The notes under the pieces are model-generated. The model made no database searches, was not told where the DNA came from, and saw nothing but the letters and a program-made list of their open reading frames with translations. From the NCBI RefSeq assembly GCF_016902615.1, contig NZ_JACJMB010000012.1:1-64000 (forward strand): a stretch of 64,000 nucleotides of DNA. The letters are read 5' to 3'. The stretch's first letter is position 1, and the number at the start of each line of letters is the position of its first letter. The DNA is from Collinsella tanakaei (GTDB taxonomy: Bacteria; Actinomycetota; Coriobacteriia; Coriobacteriales; Coriobacteriaceae). The position numbers were made by a program, and so were the translations under genes. Shown one piece after another: positions 16,773-25,726 of this stretch.

Positions 16773-17726
16773 ATGAGAACCTGTGCCCTGTCATATCCGA
16801 GTGCCGACGGCGCGTCGACCGTGCGCGCGTGGCTGTGGGAGCCGGACGAGAGGGAGCTGAACGGCCGCAGCCGCCCTCGCGCACTCGTTCAGATCGTGCA
16901 CGGCATGTCGGAGCACGCGGGACGCTACCTGCCGTTTGTCGAGTTCCTCTGCGCTCAGGGCTTCGCGGTGTGCGCGCATGACCATGTGGGGCATGGGCGC
17001 ACCGCTGCCGGTGCAAACGACCTGGGGCACATGCCGCTGCGCGACGGCGAGGACATTCTCGTGAACGATGTGCAGGCGCTTCGCATGCAGGCCATCGGGC
17101 GGCTGGGCATAAAGATGCCCTATGTGCTGTTCGGCCATTCCATGGGCAGCTTCATCGCGCGTGTGTACCTCACACGCTACGCGTTCGGGGTGCGCGCCGC
17201 CATCATCTGCGGAACCGGTCAGCAGCCCCTCATCATGACGGGGGCGGGGAGGTTTCTCTGCTGCGTGATGGCGCGCCTGCACGGTGAGCGCCGTCACAGC
17301 AAGCTCGCCCATGCGCTCGGGGCCGGCGCGTTCGCCCGCTCGGTGAAGGACGCCCGCACCGATGCCGACTGGATCTCGACCGACGCGGACGTTGTCGATG
17401 CCTATCTGGCAGACCCCTTGTCCGGCCAGATGTTCACGGTGGGCGCGTACGGCACGCTGGCGCAGCTTGCGACCGATGCCCAGCGCCGCCGGCTCGCCGC
17501 GCGCATTCCGCACGGCCTGCCGATGCTCTTCGTGGCGGGCGCCGACGATCCGGTCGGCGAATACGGGCGCGGCGTGCACCGGGCGGTCGAGGAGTACCGC
17601 GCTGCGGGCGTCGAGACCGTCGACGAGATCATCTATCCCGGCGCGCGCCATGAGATCCTCAACGAACCGATCGCGGCCGACGTGCAGCGCGACATCCTCA
17701 ACTGGCTCGAGCGGCGCGGGCTGTAG
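16773..17726 (+). CDS. alpha/beta hydrolase (monoacylglycerol lipase/S33 type)
   Basis: This 317-residue hydrolase has the 'serine aminopeptidase S33' fold found in lysophospholipases and monoacylglycerol lipases. It shows the oxyanion motif VHGMSEHAGRY (42-52), DHVGHGRT, the nucleophile elbow GHSMGS (Ser123), the acid in AGADDP (about 256-260) and the histidine in GARHEILNE (His293). The ATG follows GAGGAG at 16761-16766. No signal peptide is seen, so it acts in the cytoplasm. It converges with mscL. The exact lipid substrate is unknown. Confidence 0.85.
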   Translation: MRTCALSYPSADGASTVRAWLWEPDERELNGRSRPRALVQIVHGMSEHAGRYLPFVEFLCAQGFAVCAHDHVGHGRTAAGANDLGHMPLRDGEDILVNDVQALRMQAIGRLGIKMPYVLFGHSMGSFIARVYLTRYAFGVRAAIICGTGQQPLIMTGAGRFLCCVMARLHGERRHSKLAHALGAGAFARSVKDARTDADWISTDADVVDAYLADPLSGQMFTVGAYGTLAQLATDAQRRRLAARIPHGLPMLFVAGADDPVGEYGRGVHRAVEEYRAAGVETVDEIIYPGARHEILNEPIAADVQRDILNWLERRGL

Positions 17727-17782
17727 GGCGTCGCATGCGGCCGTGAGGGAAGCGGCTGCCCGGCTTGCGTCCGACGCGTCGC

Positions 17783-18259
17783 TTACGCATCGAGCGCGTT
17801 TTCGTATCCCGTGAGCTTCGAGGTGCAGTGCGGGCAGCGCGTGGCGTCCTCGGCGATCTCCTGCTTGCAGTAGGGGCACGTTCGCGGCTCGGGTGCGGCG
17901 TTGTCTTCTGCCGCGCCGGCAAGCCCCGCCTTCTTCACGGCAAGCTCCTTCAGGTCGTTCATCTTGTTCACGGCCTTCACGATGGCGAACACGGCGATAG
18001 CGGTGATCAGGAAACTGATGGCCGCGGAGATGAACGCGCCGAAGTCGATGGTCTGGCCGTTCAGCACGACCGAGAGCCCCTTCACCTTGGGGCTGCCGCC
18101 GATGGCGGAGATGAGCGGCTGGATGATGGAAGAGACGAGCGAGTTCACGACCGAGGTGAACGCGCCGCCGATGATGACGCCGACCGCGAGGTCGACGACG
18201 TTGCCGCGGTTGATGAACTCGACGAACTGCTCGACGATGCCCTTCTTGCCCTGTGCCAT
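17783..18259 (-). CDS. mscL: large-conductance mechanosensitive channel MscL with C-terminal zinc ribbon
   Basis: MscL opens under membrane tension to release solutes during osmotic downshock. Residues 1-105 match MscL: the N-terminal FINRGNVVDLAVGVIIGGAF helix region and a second membrane segment at about 75-98. Residues 128-145 form an added CPYC...CPHC zinc-ribbon-like tail, which is not part of E. coli MscL. Total length is 158. The start follows AAGGAGGAG. It lies downstream of the phosphofructokinase gene on the same strand, beyond a terminator. Confidence 0.92.
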   Translation of the reverse strand: MAQGKKGIVEQFVEFINRGNVVDLAVGVIIGGAFTSVVNSLVSSIIQPLISAIGGSPKVKGLSVVLNGQTIDFGAFISAAISFLITAIAVFAIVKAVNKMNDLKELAVKKAGLAGAAEDNAAPEPRTCPYCKQEIAEDATRCPHCTSKLTGYENALDA

Positions 18260-18321
18260 GGGCTCCTCCTTGTGTTGCGACAGCTATGCGGCGGTCTGCG
18301 TTTCGCGCCCCGCCGCGATGC

Positions 18322-18350
18322 AAAAACGGCGGCCCCGCTGAGGGCCGCCG
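18322..18350 (-). terminator. intrinsic terminator after phosphofructokinase
   Basis: On the minus strand a perfect 9-bp stem (18350-18342 with 18335-18327) is followed by TTTTT. It ends the pfk transcript before mscL. Confidence 0.85.
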
Positions 18351-18380
18351 ATGAGGTACAGCTCTTGTCCGTGGTCTCGA

Positions 18381-19463
18381 CTACTCGTCGCCGAAGCTGA
18401 TGCCGAGCGCCTTGGCCTCGCGGATAAGGTCGCAGTCGGGGTCGACGTACTTGAGCTTGCCGGCGACCTCGGACAGCGGCGTGCGGGTCATCTTGCCGCC
18501 GACCTGGGCGATCATGTAGCCGAACTCACCTTCCAGGCAGCCGAGCGCCGCCTCGGCGCCGCACTGCGTGGCGAACACGCGGTCCTGGGCGTCGGGCTCG
18601 CCGCCGCGCTGGGTGTGGCCGGGGATGGCGACGCGGGTCTCGCGCCCCGTCTCCTCCTCGATCTTGCGGGCGATGTCGTAGACGATGGAGGGGGAGGTGC
18701 GGGCGGCGACCTTCTTCTTGTATTCCTTCTTGGAGAGCTTCGCGTCCTCCTTCGTGATGGCGCCCTCGGCCACGGCGACGATGGTGAAGCGGCTACCGCG
18801 CTCCATGCGGCGCTCGATGGTGGCGATGACGTTTTTCATCTCGAAGGGGATCTCGGGAATGAGGATGACGTCGGCGCCGCCCGCGACGCCCGCGTACAGC
18901 GGGATCCAGCCGACCTTGTGGCCCATGATCTCGATGACGAAGACGCGGCCATGGCTGGAGGCCGTGGTGTGGATGTCGTCGATGCACTTCGTGGCGATGT
19001 CGACGGCGCTCGTGAACCCGAAGGTGCGCTCGGTGCCCCACGTGTCGTTGTCGATGGTCTTCGGCAGGGCGATGACGTTCAGGCCCTCCTGCGACAGGCG
19101 GTTGGCGGTCTTGGTGGAGCCATTGCCGCCGAGCATGAACAGGCAGTCGAGCTGGAGCTTATGGTAGGTCTGGATCATGGCCGGGACCTTCTCGACGCCG
19201 TCGGCCTCGGGGGTGTCGAGCATCTTGAACGGCGTGCGGCTCGTGCCCAGGATCGTGCCGCCGCGCGTGAGGATGCCGCTGAAGTCGCGCGGCGTCATGA
19301 CGCGGAAGCGGCTGTAGATGAGGCCCTGGTAGCCGTCCTCGAAGCCGTAGATCTCCAGATCGTTGGCGCCGACCTTGTTCTCGAGCGTCTTGACGATGCC
19401 GCGCATGGTGGCGTTCAGCGCCTGGCAGTCGCCGCCGCTGGTGAGAAGACCGATCCTCAGCAT
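18381..19463 (-). CDS. pfkA: 6-phosphofructokinase (mixed-substrate PFK group)
   Basis: This glycolytic enzyme phosphorylates fructose 6-phosphate. The 360-residue protein has the N-terminal LTSGGDCQALNA, the catalytic PKTIDND (134-140) and the hexose-phosphate motifs MGHKVGWI and GHTQRGG. At the donor site it has GGNGS (112-116): Gly at the position that is Gly in ATP enzymes and Asp in PPi enzymes. It also has Lys135, which is Gly in ATP-PFKs. That hybrid pattern is typical of actinobacterial group III enzymes, so donor choice (ATP or PPi) needs assay. The start follows AAAGGGGG. Confidence 0.88.
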   Translation of the reverse strand: MLRIGLLTSGGDCQALNATMRGIVKTLENKVGANDLEIYGFEDGYQGLIYSRFRVMTPRDFSGILTRGGTILGTSRTPFKMLDTPEADGVEKVPAMIQTYHKLQLDCLFMLGGNGSTKTANRLSQEGLNVIALPKTIDNDTWGTERTFGFTSAVDIATKCIDDIHTTASSHGRVFVIEIMGHKVGWIPLYAGVAGGADVILIPEIPFEMKNVIATIERRMERGSRFTIVAVAEGAITKEDAKLSKKEYKKKVAARTSPSIVYDIARKIEEETGRETRVAIPGHTQRGGEPDAQDRVFATQCGAEAALGCLEGEFGYMIAQVGGKMTRTPLSEVAGKLKYVDPDCDLIREAKALGISFGDE

Positions 19464-19761
19464 TGAATCCCCCTTTGTGAGATGGCCAGAGTGATAGTGC
19501 GAGTGTAGCGCACTTGCGGTCCGTCCGACGCGTCGCGGAAGATGAAATATAAGGTGCCTTGGCGATTGGGCGGCATCGCGGTATGTCTCATGCCCCCGGC
19601 CGATGTGCCGGCGCCAAGGTGCCCCGTGGGGGGATATTCCCCCAAGACGTGCGGAATTTGCTGCCGGCGCAGCGCGTATGCGCGCAGGACGCATCGGTCG
19701 TGGTATCCTGCATGCAATAAGTTGGGCACGAGAGGCTGTGTTGCTGCTGAGGGGGCATACC

Positions 19762-20340
19762 ATGAAGGAACTTGAGGATCGCATCCGCCGGGACGGCATC
19801 GTGAAGGCCGGCAACGTACTCAAGGTGGACGCTTTTCTCAACCACCAATGCGATGTCGAGCTGTTCGACCACATGGGCGCCGAGTGGGCCCGCCTGTTCG
19901 AGGGCACACCCATCACGAAGATCTTGACGATCGAGGCGTCGGGCATCGGCATCGCCTGCGTGGCGGCGCGCCATTTCGGCAACGTGCCGGTGGTGTTCGC
20001 CAAGAAGGCGCAGTCCATCAACCTCGATGGAGAGCAGTACTCGACGACCATCTACTCGTTCACCAAGAAGCGCGAGTTCCCGGTCATCGTCGGCCGCAGG
20101 TTCCTCTCTCCGGGCGATCACGTGCTCATCATCGATGACTTTCTGGCCAACGGCTGCGCGCTGGAGGGCCTTATCTCCATCGTGGAGAGCGCGGGCGGCA
20201 CGGTCGAGGGTATCGGCATCGCCATCGAGAAGGGTTTCCAGGGCGGCGGCGACCGCCTGCGCGAGCGCGGCTACCGCGTGGAGAGCCTCGCGCGCCTCGT
20301 GAGCATGGACGATCAGACCGGGGAGCTTACGTTTGCCTAG
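19762..20340 (+). CDS. xpt: xanthine phosphoribosyltransferase
   Basis: Xpt converts xanthine and PRPP to XMP in purine salvage. The 192-residue protein matches the Bacillus-type enzyme: [20 protein letters not shown] at the N-terminus and the PRPP-binding motif [11 protein letters not shown] (121-131). The ATG at 19762 is preceded by GAGGGGG. In Firmicutes xpt often follows a purine riboswitch; the 298-bp leader here has no recognisable one. Xanthine salvage is functionally related to the xanthine-dehydrogenase-like operon at 45-49 kb, but the genes are not linked. Confidence 0.92.
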   Translation: MKELEDRIRRDGIVKAGNVLKVDAFLNHQCDVELFDHMGAEWARLFEGTPITKILTIEASGIGIACVAARHFGNVPVVFAKKAQSINLDGEQYSTTIYSFTKKREFPVIVGRRFLSPGDHVLIIDDFLANGCALEGLISIVESAGGTVEGIGIAIEKGFQGGGDRLRERGYRVESLARLVSMDDQTGELTFA

Positions 20341-20559
20341 GGACGACATCGCATTGAGGATTTCTCTGCCTGGCCGTCATGCCGTGGCGCACGTGCGCGA
20401 GGAGCGAGGAGGGCGTAGCGCCGCTGCGCCGTCGCTGCCCGAGCGCGCAGGCGCGTAAGGTGCGGCGGCTTTCAGCCGTGCTGTGTTGCATCGGTGTCCC
20501 CTGAGGCGCGTGCCGTCTGCGCTGCCCGCACCGAGCTGGAGTATTCACAGGAGGGCGCC

Positions 20560-20940
20560 ATGGGGAATAGCAACCTGACACCAGATGCATATGCCGCCTT
20601 CGCGCGGCTATCCGACGATGAGATCGCACGCGCCTGCGAGGTGCAGACCTTCCATGCGCATGGTCCGGGCGGCCAGGGTGTGAACACGGCGGACTCGGCC
20701 GTGCGGATGCGCCATGTGCCGACGGGTATCGTGGTGGTCTCGCGCGAGAGCAGAAGCCAGCTGCGCAACCGTGCGCTCTGCGTGGCCAAGCTGCGGGCCA
20801 TCTTCGAGCGCCGTGCGCGCCCGCGGCGGGCGCGGAAGAAGACGAAGGTTCCCGCCGCGGCCAAACGCAGGCGCCTGGCCGACAAGCGCCTGCACGCCCA
20901 GAAGAAGGCTGCCCGCCGGCGCGTGACGGGCGAGGGGTAG
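20560..20940 (+). CDS. peptide-chain-release-factor-like protein with GGQ motif
   Basis: This 126-residue protein has the class I release-factor catalytic domain with the GGQ motif (37-39, in [12 protein letters not shown]) and [14 protein letters not shown]. It has no codon-recognition domain. Residues about 84-123 are a highly basic tail. That layout resembles ArfB/ICT1-type peptidyl-tRNA hydrolases, which rescue stalled ribosomes by entering the empty mRNA channel with a basic tail. The ATG follows AGGAG with 6-nt spacing. Rescue function is inferred from domain layout. Confidence 0.8.
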   Translation: MGNSNLTPDAYAAFARLSDDEIARACEVQTFHAHGPGGQGVNTADSAVRMRHVPTGIVVVSRESRSQLRNRALCVAKLRAIFERRARPRRARKKTKVPAAAKRRRLADKRLHAQKKAARRRVTGEG

Positions 20941-21082
20941 GCGCTGCGGCGCCCGTCCCCGTTGCGACCTTGGTGAGGGTGACCGCGGCGTTCGGATCGG
21001 CCAAGCGCCTTCCGAACATCCTGGTGGCCGAAACGTCCGCATCGTGCGCGGGACATCCAGAGAGAGAGGTCCGCGGCGCGCG

Positions 21083-22072
21083 CTAGCGTTCCTTCTTAGG
21101 CACGAGCACCGTGAGCGCGCCGGGCAGGATGCCCACCGCGACGCGTACGGCCTCGATGCGCTCGCCGTCCGCTTGCGCGGGGTAGGGCTCGTCTCCCTCG
21201 AGCGTGAGCGTCACGGACCGGGCACGCAGAAGGTGCGCGTGCGCGTCGTGCACGTGCTGGCCGACCTTCGCCGAGAGCAGCAGGGGCAGGGCGTGCGCCC
21301 GCGCCAGCGGTCCGCTCACGTAGCAGATGTCGAGCATGCCGTCTGTCGGGTCGGCGTTCGGGCAGATCTTGAACCCCGAGCCGTAGGTCGGTCCGATCTG
21401 GATGGCGAAGGTGACCGCGCGCATGCGCTCGGACGGCGCGGCGTCGATCGAGGCCATGAGCGGGAAGTCGCGGTAAGCCCTCGTCAGCGCACGCGCGCCG
21501 CTGAGCAGATAGAGAGCGTCCCCTTTGAGGCCGGTGGCGCGGCGCACCTCGTAGGTGCCGAGCGCGATCTCGGCGTCCATGCCGACCGAGAACGTCTGGA
21601 CGAAATGCTCGAGGGCGACGGAGCCGTCGGCGCGCGTGAGCTCGAGACGGCCGATGTCGAGCGGCGTGCGCACGCACGTGAGCAGGCGCGCCATGTCGGC
21701 GTCGCGGGACACCTCGGGCATGCCGAGGGTACGCGCGTAGTCGTTGCCCGATCCCACGGGCACGATGCCGAGCGCCGGGCGCGCCAGGGGGCGGATGCCC
21801 ATGAGGCCGTTGGCGACCTCGTGGATGATGCCATCGCCGCCGACGGCGAGCACCGTGTCGTAGCCGGTGGCGCCCCGGGCGAGGGCGGTCGCGTGGCGCG
21901 GGTACGCGGTCAGCGCGAGGTCGAACGATGCGGGGCCGTGCAGGTAGAGGCGCAAGAAGCGCTGCAGGCGCTCGCCGATCTCCGCCGCGGCGCCGGATTG
22001 GGCCGCCGGGTTCACGATGATGAGAGTGCGCCCGAGGGGATTTTCTGCAGGAGCGCTTTCGAACCGCTTCAT
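21083..22072 (-). CDS. diacylglycerol/lipid kinase family protein (DagK/YegS type)
   Basis: These kinases phosphorylate diacylglycerol or related lipids at the membrane surface. The 329-residue protein has the family motifs LIIVNPAAQSG (17-27), the nucleotide loop VGGDGIIHEVANG (77-89) and GIVPVGSGNDYART. The start overlaps the ClC channel stop as ATGA, so the two are translationally coupled. Substrate (diacylglycerol, undecaprenol or another lipid) cannot be told from sequence. Confidence 0.85.
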   Translation of the reverse strand: MKRFESAPAENPLGRTLIIVNPAAQSGAAAEIGERLQRFLRLYLHGPASFDLALTAYPRHATALARGATGYDTVLAVGGDGIIHEVANGLMGIRPLARPALGIVPVGSGNDYARTLGMPEVSRDADMARLLTCVRTPLDIGRLELTRADGSVALEHFVQTFSVGMDAEIALGTYEVRRATGLKGDALYLLSGARALTRAYRDFPLMASIDAAPSERMRAVTFAIQIGPTYGSGFKICPNADPTDGMLDICYVSGPLARAHALPLLLSAKVGQHVHDAHAHLLRARSVTLTLEGDEPYPAQADGERIEAVRVAVGILPGALTVLVPKKER

Positions 22073-23469
22073 GCGCCATCGCCCCCGTCCGCCTCTTCGC
22101 GATGGCGCTCGATGGCGCGCTCGACGGTGATGCCCTCGTCGTCCTCGAGCGAGCGGCGCTTCGGGGTGACGATGCGCTGGGCGGGGTAGACGCCGCGGTG
22201 TCCGGCGACCAGGTAGCTGATGAACGCGACGATGACGAAGTAACCCGCGGCCTCGCCGCCGAACATGTCGACCGACAGCATGATGGTGGTGATGGGGACG
22301 TTCAGCGCGGCCCCGAAGACCCCGATCATGCCGAGGGCGGCCATGAAGCTCGGCTCCATGGCGGTAAGGTTCGCGATCCAGCCGCCGAGCGCGGCGCCGA
22401 TGCCGAACAGGGGCGTGACCTCGCCGCCCTGGTAGCCCGCGCCCAGCGTAAGCGCGGTGCAGACGAGCTTGGCCACGACGTCGAAGGGGCCGACGTCGCC
22501 CGCGAAGCCGGCGGAAACGAGCCATTCGGACAGGCCGCCGTAGCGGAACAGGTCGAAGACGACGTAGACGCCGAGCAGGACGAGCGAGCTCACGAGGGCC
22601 GCCACGAGGTAGTTTTTGATGCGCATGCTGTAGAAGCGCTTGACCGTGCGGATGGAAAGCGAGAACAGGCGCGCGGCCAGGCCGAAGGCGACGGCGGCGG
22701 CGACCACGATGGCCACGGTCGCAGGTTCCATGACGGGCACGCTCTCGATCGCGTTGAACGCATGGGTGCAACCGAGGGCGCGCGCGGTGAGGTCTCCGGT
22801 GAATGAGGCCACGAGGCAGTAGAGGCCCGCGCTGTAGTTCAGCTTGCCGATGGTGCACATCTCCATGCCGAAGAACGCGCCGGCGAGCGGCGTGCCGAAC
22901 ACGGCACCGAAGGCCGCGGAGATGCCGGCGAGCATGAGGTCTTGCCGGTCGCGTCCGGACAGGTGGAAGAGGCCGGCGACGTTGCTCGCGATGGTGCCGC
23001 CGATCTGGACCGCCGTGCCCTCGCGGCCGGCCGACCCGCCGGCCAGGTGCGTGGCGACAGAGCACACGAAGGTCAGGGCCGCCATGCGGGCGTGGATGGG
23101 GATGCCGGTGAGCGAGCTGTCGATGACCAGATTGTTGCCGCGCGCCGCGTGCAGGCCGTGGTTGCGGTAGATCCAGGCGGTGGCGAGGTTGACGACCGGC
23201 AGCAGGGAAAACAGCCACAGATGGGCCTCGCGCGCACCGGTCACGATGGAAAGCGAAGTCAGAAACGCCCAGGCCGCCACGCCCATGAGGACGCTCACGA
23301 CGAGGGTGAGGGCGAGCGTGCGCAGGCTGGCGCGCATGTTGCCGAGGTCGCGGGCGGTGTCGCCGGCGAGCATGTGCTCGGCATGGGCGAGCTCGAGCCC
23401 CAGCGTGCTCAGGAAGCCCGTGCCGTGCCGGCGAATTCGGCGAAGACGGTCAGGTGAAATGCCGGGCAT
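22069..23469 (-). CDS. ClC-family chloride channel/antiporter
   Basis: ClC proteins are anion channels or proton-anion exchangers. The 466-residue protein has about ten hydrophobic segments and the selectivity motif GSAGREGTAVQ with the gating glutamate (Glu150, GREGT where GREGP is usual). It also has GAVFGTPLAGAFFGMEM and GAGYQGGEVTPLFGIG. The ATG at 23469 follows GAGGAG; upstream readings give low-complexity sequence. It is the first gene of a two-gene unit with the lipid kinase. Confidence 0.87.
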   Translation of the reverse strand: MPGISPDRLRRIRRHGTGFLSTLGLELAHAEHMLAGDTARDLGNMRASLRTLALTLVVSVLMGVAAWAFLTSLSIVTGAREAHLWLFSLLPVVNLATAWIYRNHGLHAARGNNLVIDSSLTGIPIHARMAALTFVCSVATHLAGGSAGREGTAVQIGGTIASNVAGLFHLSGRDRQDLMLAGISAAFGAVFGTPLAGAFFGMEMCTIGKLNYSAGLYCLVASFTGDLTARALGCTHAFNAIESVPVMEPATVAIVVAAAVAFGLAARLFSLSIRTVKRFYSMRIKNYLVAALVSSLVLLGVYVVFDLFRYGGLSEWLVSAGFAGDVGPFDVVAKLVCTALTLGAGYQGGEVTPLFGIGAALGGWIANLTAMEPSFMAALGMIGVFGAALNVPITTIMLSVDMFGGEAAGYFVIVAFISYLVAGHRGVYPAQRIVTPKRRSLEDDEGITVERAIERHREEADGGDGA

Positions 23470-23506
23470 GGGTCTCCTCGCTGCACAGATGGGATGGTAC
23501 GGGTGC

Positions 23507-23512
23507 ATTATA
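23507..23512 (-). promoter_or_regulatory. -10 element for the ClC/lipid-kinase operon
   Basis: A perfect TATAAT on the minus strand lies 38 bp before the ClC start in a rare AT-rich patch. The -35 is not clear. Confidence 0.4.
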
Positions 23513-23658
23513 CGAGTTTTGCTATCGGGCCGGTCGCAGTGTCTTATTGCTCCACGAATGTGGAAGGTGCAGGTGGGCGCCGGTATTATACTTTTGTCAG
23601 AATATTTACGTGCATGGTCGCCGGGCCCGCTGCGGACTCGGCGTGCGAGGAGGACCCC

Positions 23659-24921
23659 ATGGCAGAGAACATGATCGCGCTCGAGACCGCGCGCTCGATC
23701 GTGCTGGAGCACGTCGAGCCGACCGAGGTCGAGACGGTGGAGGCGTGGCGCGCGGTGGGGCTGCCGCTGGCCGAGGACGCGGTGACCGACATCGATCTGT
23801 CGCCGTTCGCGAACAGCGCCATGGACGGCTATGCGGTCCGCTCGGCCGACCTTGCGGGCGCGGGGCCCGAGAGCCCTGTCGCGCTCGAGGTCATCGGGCA
23901 CGAGGCCGCCGGCCACGTGTTCTCCGAGACAGTGGGGGCGGGTCAGGCCGTGCGCATCATGACCGGCGCACCCGTGCCGGCGGGTGCCGATGCGGTCGTG
24001 AAGTACGAGATCGTCGAGGTTGAGGGTGGCGATGGCAACGAGGGGTCGCGCGCGGTGTTCCGCGCGCCCGCGCCCGCAGGCGACAACGTGCGCGCCGCCG
24101 GTCTTGAGGCGCATGCGGGCGAGGCCGTCATGCGCGCCGGCGAGGTCGTGAGCGCGGCGGGCGCCGGCCTGCTCGCGTCTGCCGGCTGCAGCACGGTTGC
24201 GGTGCGCCGCGCGCCGCGGGTGGGCATCATCTCGCTCGGCACCGAGATCGTCTCGCCTGACACCGTGCCCGCCTTCGGCCAGATCCGCGACGCGAACGCC
24301 TCGGCCCTCATGGCCTCTGCGCTCGCCGCCGGCGCGGAACCGCGCTTTCTCGGCATCGCTCCCGATGACGAGGAGTCCATCTGCAAGCTGGTGCTCGAGG
24401 CGGTGGCGTCGTGCGATTTCGTTATCACGAGCGGCGGCGCGTCGGCGGGCGACTACGACTACGTGGGCGCGCTCGTGCGCCGCGAGGGCGAGATGCTGTT
24501 CGATCGCATCTCGCTGCGCCCGGGCAAGGCCATCACGTTCGGGATGCTGCGCGGCGTGCCGTTTTTGGGCCTGTCGGGCAACCCCGCTGCCGCCTACGTG
24601 GGCTTCGAGATGCTTGCGCGCCCGGCCATCCGTGCGATGCGCGGCTATAGCGACCTGGCACGGCCGGTCCAGATGGTCCGCGTGGAGCACGATGTGCCGA
24701 AGCGCCAGGAGCGCCGCTTCTACAACCGCGCGCGCGTCGAGCGCGACGAGGCGACCGGCGAGCTCGCGGTGCGCGAGGCCCACTCGCAGAACTCGGCGCT
24801 CTTGGGGACGCTCCATCACGCGAACTGCCTGCTCATGGTGCCCGAGGGTCTCACGGGCTATACGGCGGGCGACGAGGTGCCCTGCGTGCGCATCGACATC
24901 GACGAGGGCACCGTTCTGTAG
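23659..24921 (+). CDS. moeA: molybdopterin molybdenumtransferase MoeA
   Basis: MoeA inserts molybdate into adenylylated molybdopterin to form the molybdenum cofactor. The 420-residue protein has the N-terminal SPFANSAMDGYAVR, the GAPVPAGADAVV segment, the MogA-like domain with TSGGASAGDYDYV and the GLSGNPAAAYVGF loop. The ATG at 23659 follows GAGGAGG. With mog and modABC downstream it makes a molybdenum uptake and insertion block. The likely client in the window is the hydroxylase at 45127-48941. Confidence 0.95.
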   Translation: MAENMIALETARSIVLEHVEPTEVETVEAWRAVGLPLAEDAVTDIDLSPFANSAMDGYAVRSADLAGAGPESPVALEVIGHEAAGHVFSETVGAGQAVRIMTGAPVPAGADAVVKYEIVEVEGGDGNEGSRAVFRAPAPAGDNVRAAGLEAHAGEAVMRAGEVVSAAGAGLLASAGCSTVAVRRAPRVGIISLGTEIVSPDTVPAFGQIRDANASALMASALAAGAEPRFLGIAPDDEESICKLVLEAVASCDFVITSGGASAGDYDYVGALVRREGEMLFDRISLRPGKAITFGMLRGVPFLGLSGNPAAAYVGFEMLARPAIRAMRGYSDLARPVQMVRVEHDVPKRQERRFYNRARVERDEATGELAVREAHSQNSALLGTLHHANCLLMVPEGLTGYTAGDEVPCVRIDIDEGTVL

Positions 24922-25000
24922 CATCGCGGCCGACCCCGTTCGCACACGCGGCGGACGTGGTTCGCTTTTTCGCGCATCGGCATTTCTCAGGAGGTAGCAC

Positions 25001-25474
25001 ATGGATATCCGCATCGCGATCGTGACCTGCTCGGACACCCGTGACATGACGGCGGACGAGGCGGGCGCGGCGCTCGAGGAGCTCATCGCGCAGGCGGGTT
25101 GGACCCGCGCGGGGCGCGTGGTCGTACACGACGACGTCGACGAGATCGCCGCGGCGATCGTCGATGCGGCCGAGGGGGCGCGGGCGGATATCGTCATCAC
25201 CTGCGGCGGCACGGGCCTGTCGCTGCGCGACGTGACGCCCGAGGCGACGCGCGCGGTGTGCGACCGCGATGTTCCCGGTATCGCCGAGGCCATGCGCGCC
25301 TATTCCATGACCAAGACGCGTCGCGCGATGCTCTCGCGAGCCGTCTGCATGCAGCGCGGCGGCACGCTCGTCGTGAACTTCCCGGGATCCACGAAGGCTG
25401 CGCGCGAGTGCTGGGAGGGCATCGCCGACCAGTTCGAGCACGCCGTGAAGATGACGGCGGGCGGCGGTCACTGA
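25001..25474 (+). CDS. mog: molybdopterin adenylyltransferase (MogA/MoaB family)
   Basis: The enzyme adenylylates molybdopterin before MoeA inserts molybdenum. The 157-residue protein has the family motifs VTCSDTRD (8-15), the MPT loop ITCGGTGLSLRDVTPEA (66-82), and GGTLVVNFPGS near the C-terminus. The ATG follows AGGAGGT. It lies 79 bp after moeA in the same direction. Whether it is closer to MogA or MoaB cannot be settled by eye; both carry out the same step. Confidence 0.92.
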   Translation: MDIRIAIVTCSDTRDMTADEAGAALEELIAQAGWTRAGRVVVHDDVDEIAAAIVDAAEGARADIVITCGGTGLSLRDVTPEATRAVCDRDVPGIAEAMRAYSMTKTRRAMLSRAVCMQRGGTLVVNFPGSTKAARECWEGIADQFEHAVKMTAGGGH

Positions 25475-25491
25475 CGTTTTTCGTACGGGGC

Positions 25492-25581
25492 TGTCCTCAT
25501 CGGGGACGGGGTAGTTTGGAGACATCCCGCGGCCGACCGGCCGCGGGATGTCTCCAAACTACCCCGTCCCCGATGAGGACA
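25492..25581. repeat. 90-bp perfect palindrome, 43-bp arms
   Basis: The arms (25492-25534 and 25539-25581) are perfect complements with a 4-nt loop, between mog and modA. The outer 28 bp of the right arm recur exactly at 24-51. The element starts 17 bp after the mog stop. It could act as a very stable terminator or be a member of a dispersed palindromic repeat family. Confidence 0.92.
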
Positions 25582-25630
25582 TGCATCCCGATTCCGCTCA
25601 ATATTATTCTGAGCTGTAAATAATACGACG

Positions 25631-25655
25631 TGAATATATTCCCAAAAGAGTATAA
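25631..25655 (+). promoter_or_regulatory. promoter region of modA with a GAATATATTC palindrome
   Basis: A perfect TATAAT (25650-25655) lies 72 bp before modA in an AT-rich patch. A 10-bp palindrome GAATATATTC (25631-25640) overlaps the -35/spacer region and could be an operator. It does not match the E. coli ModE site. Confidence 0.45.
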
Positions 25656-25726
25656 TGATGACCTGCAGACATGGGTTATATCCCGTGACGTGCTTTGCAT
25701 GATGCATATGAGGAAGGATGTGCGAA

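Noticed and set aside
19464-19761. Possible purine riboswitch before xpt
   Set aside because: The conserved loop and P1 sequences of purine riboswitches are not present in the leader.
23470-23658. Possible molybdenum-cofactor riboswitch before moeA
   Set aside because: No matching conserved helices were seen; the region looks like two promoters in an AT-rich patch.
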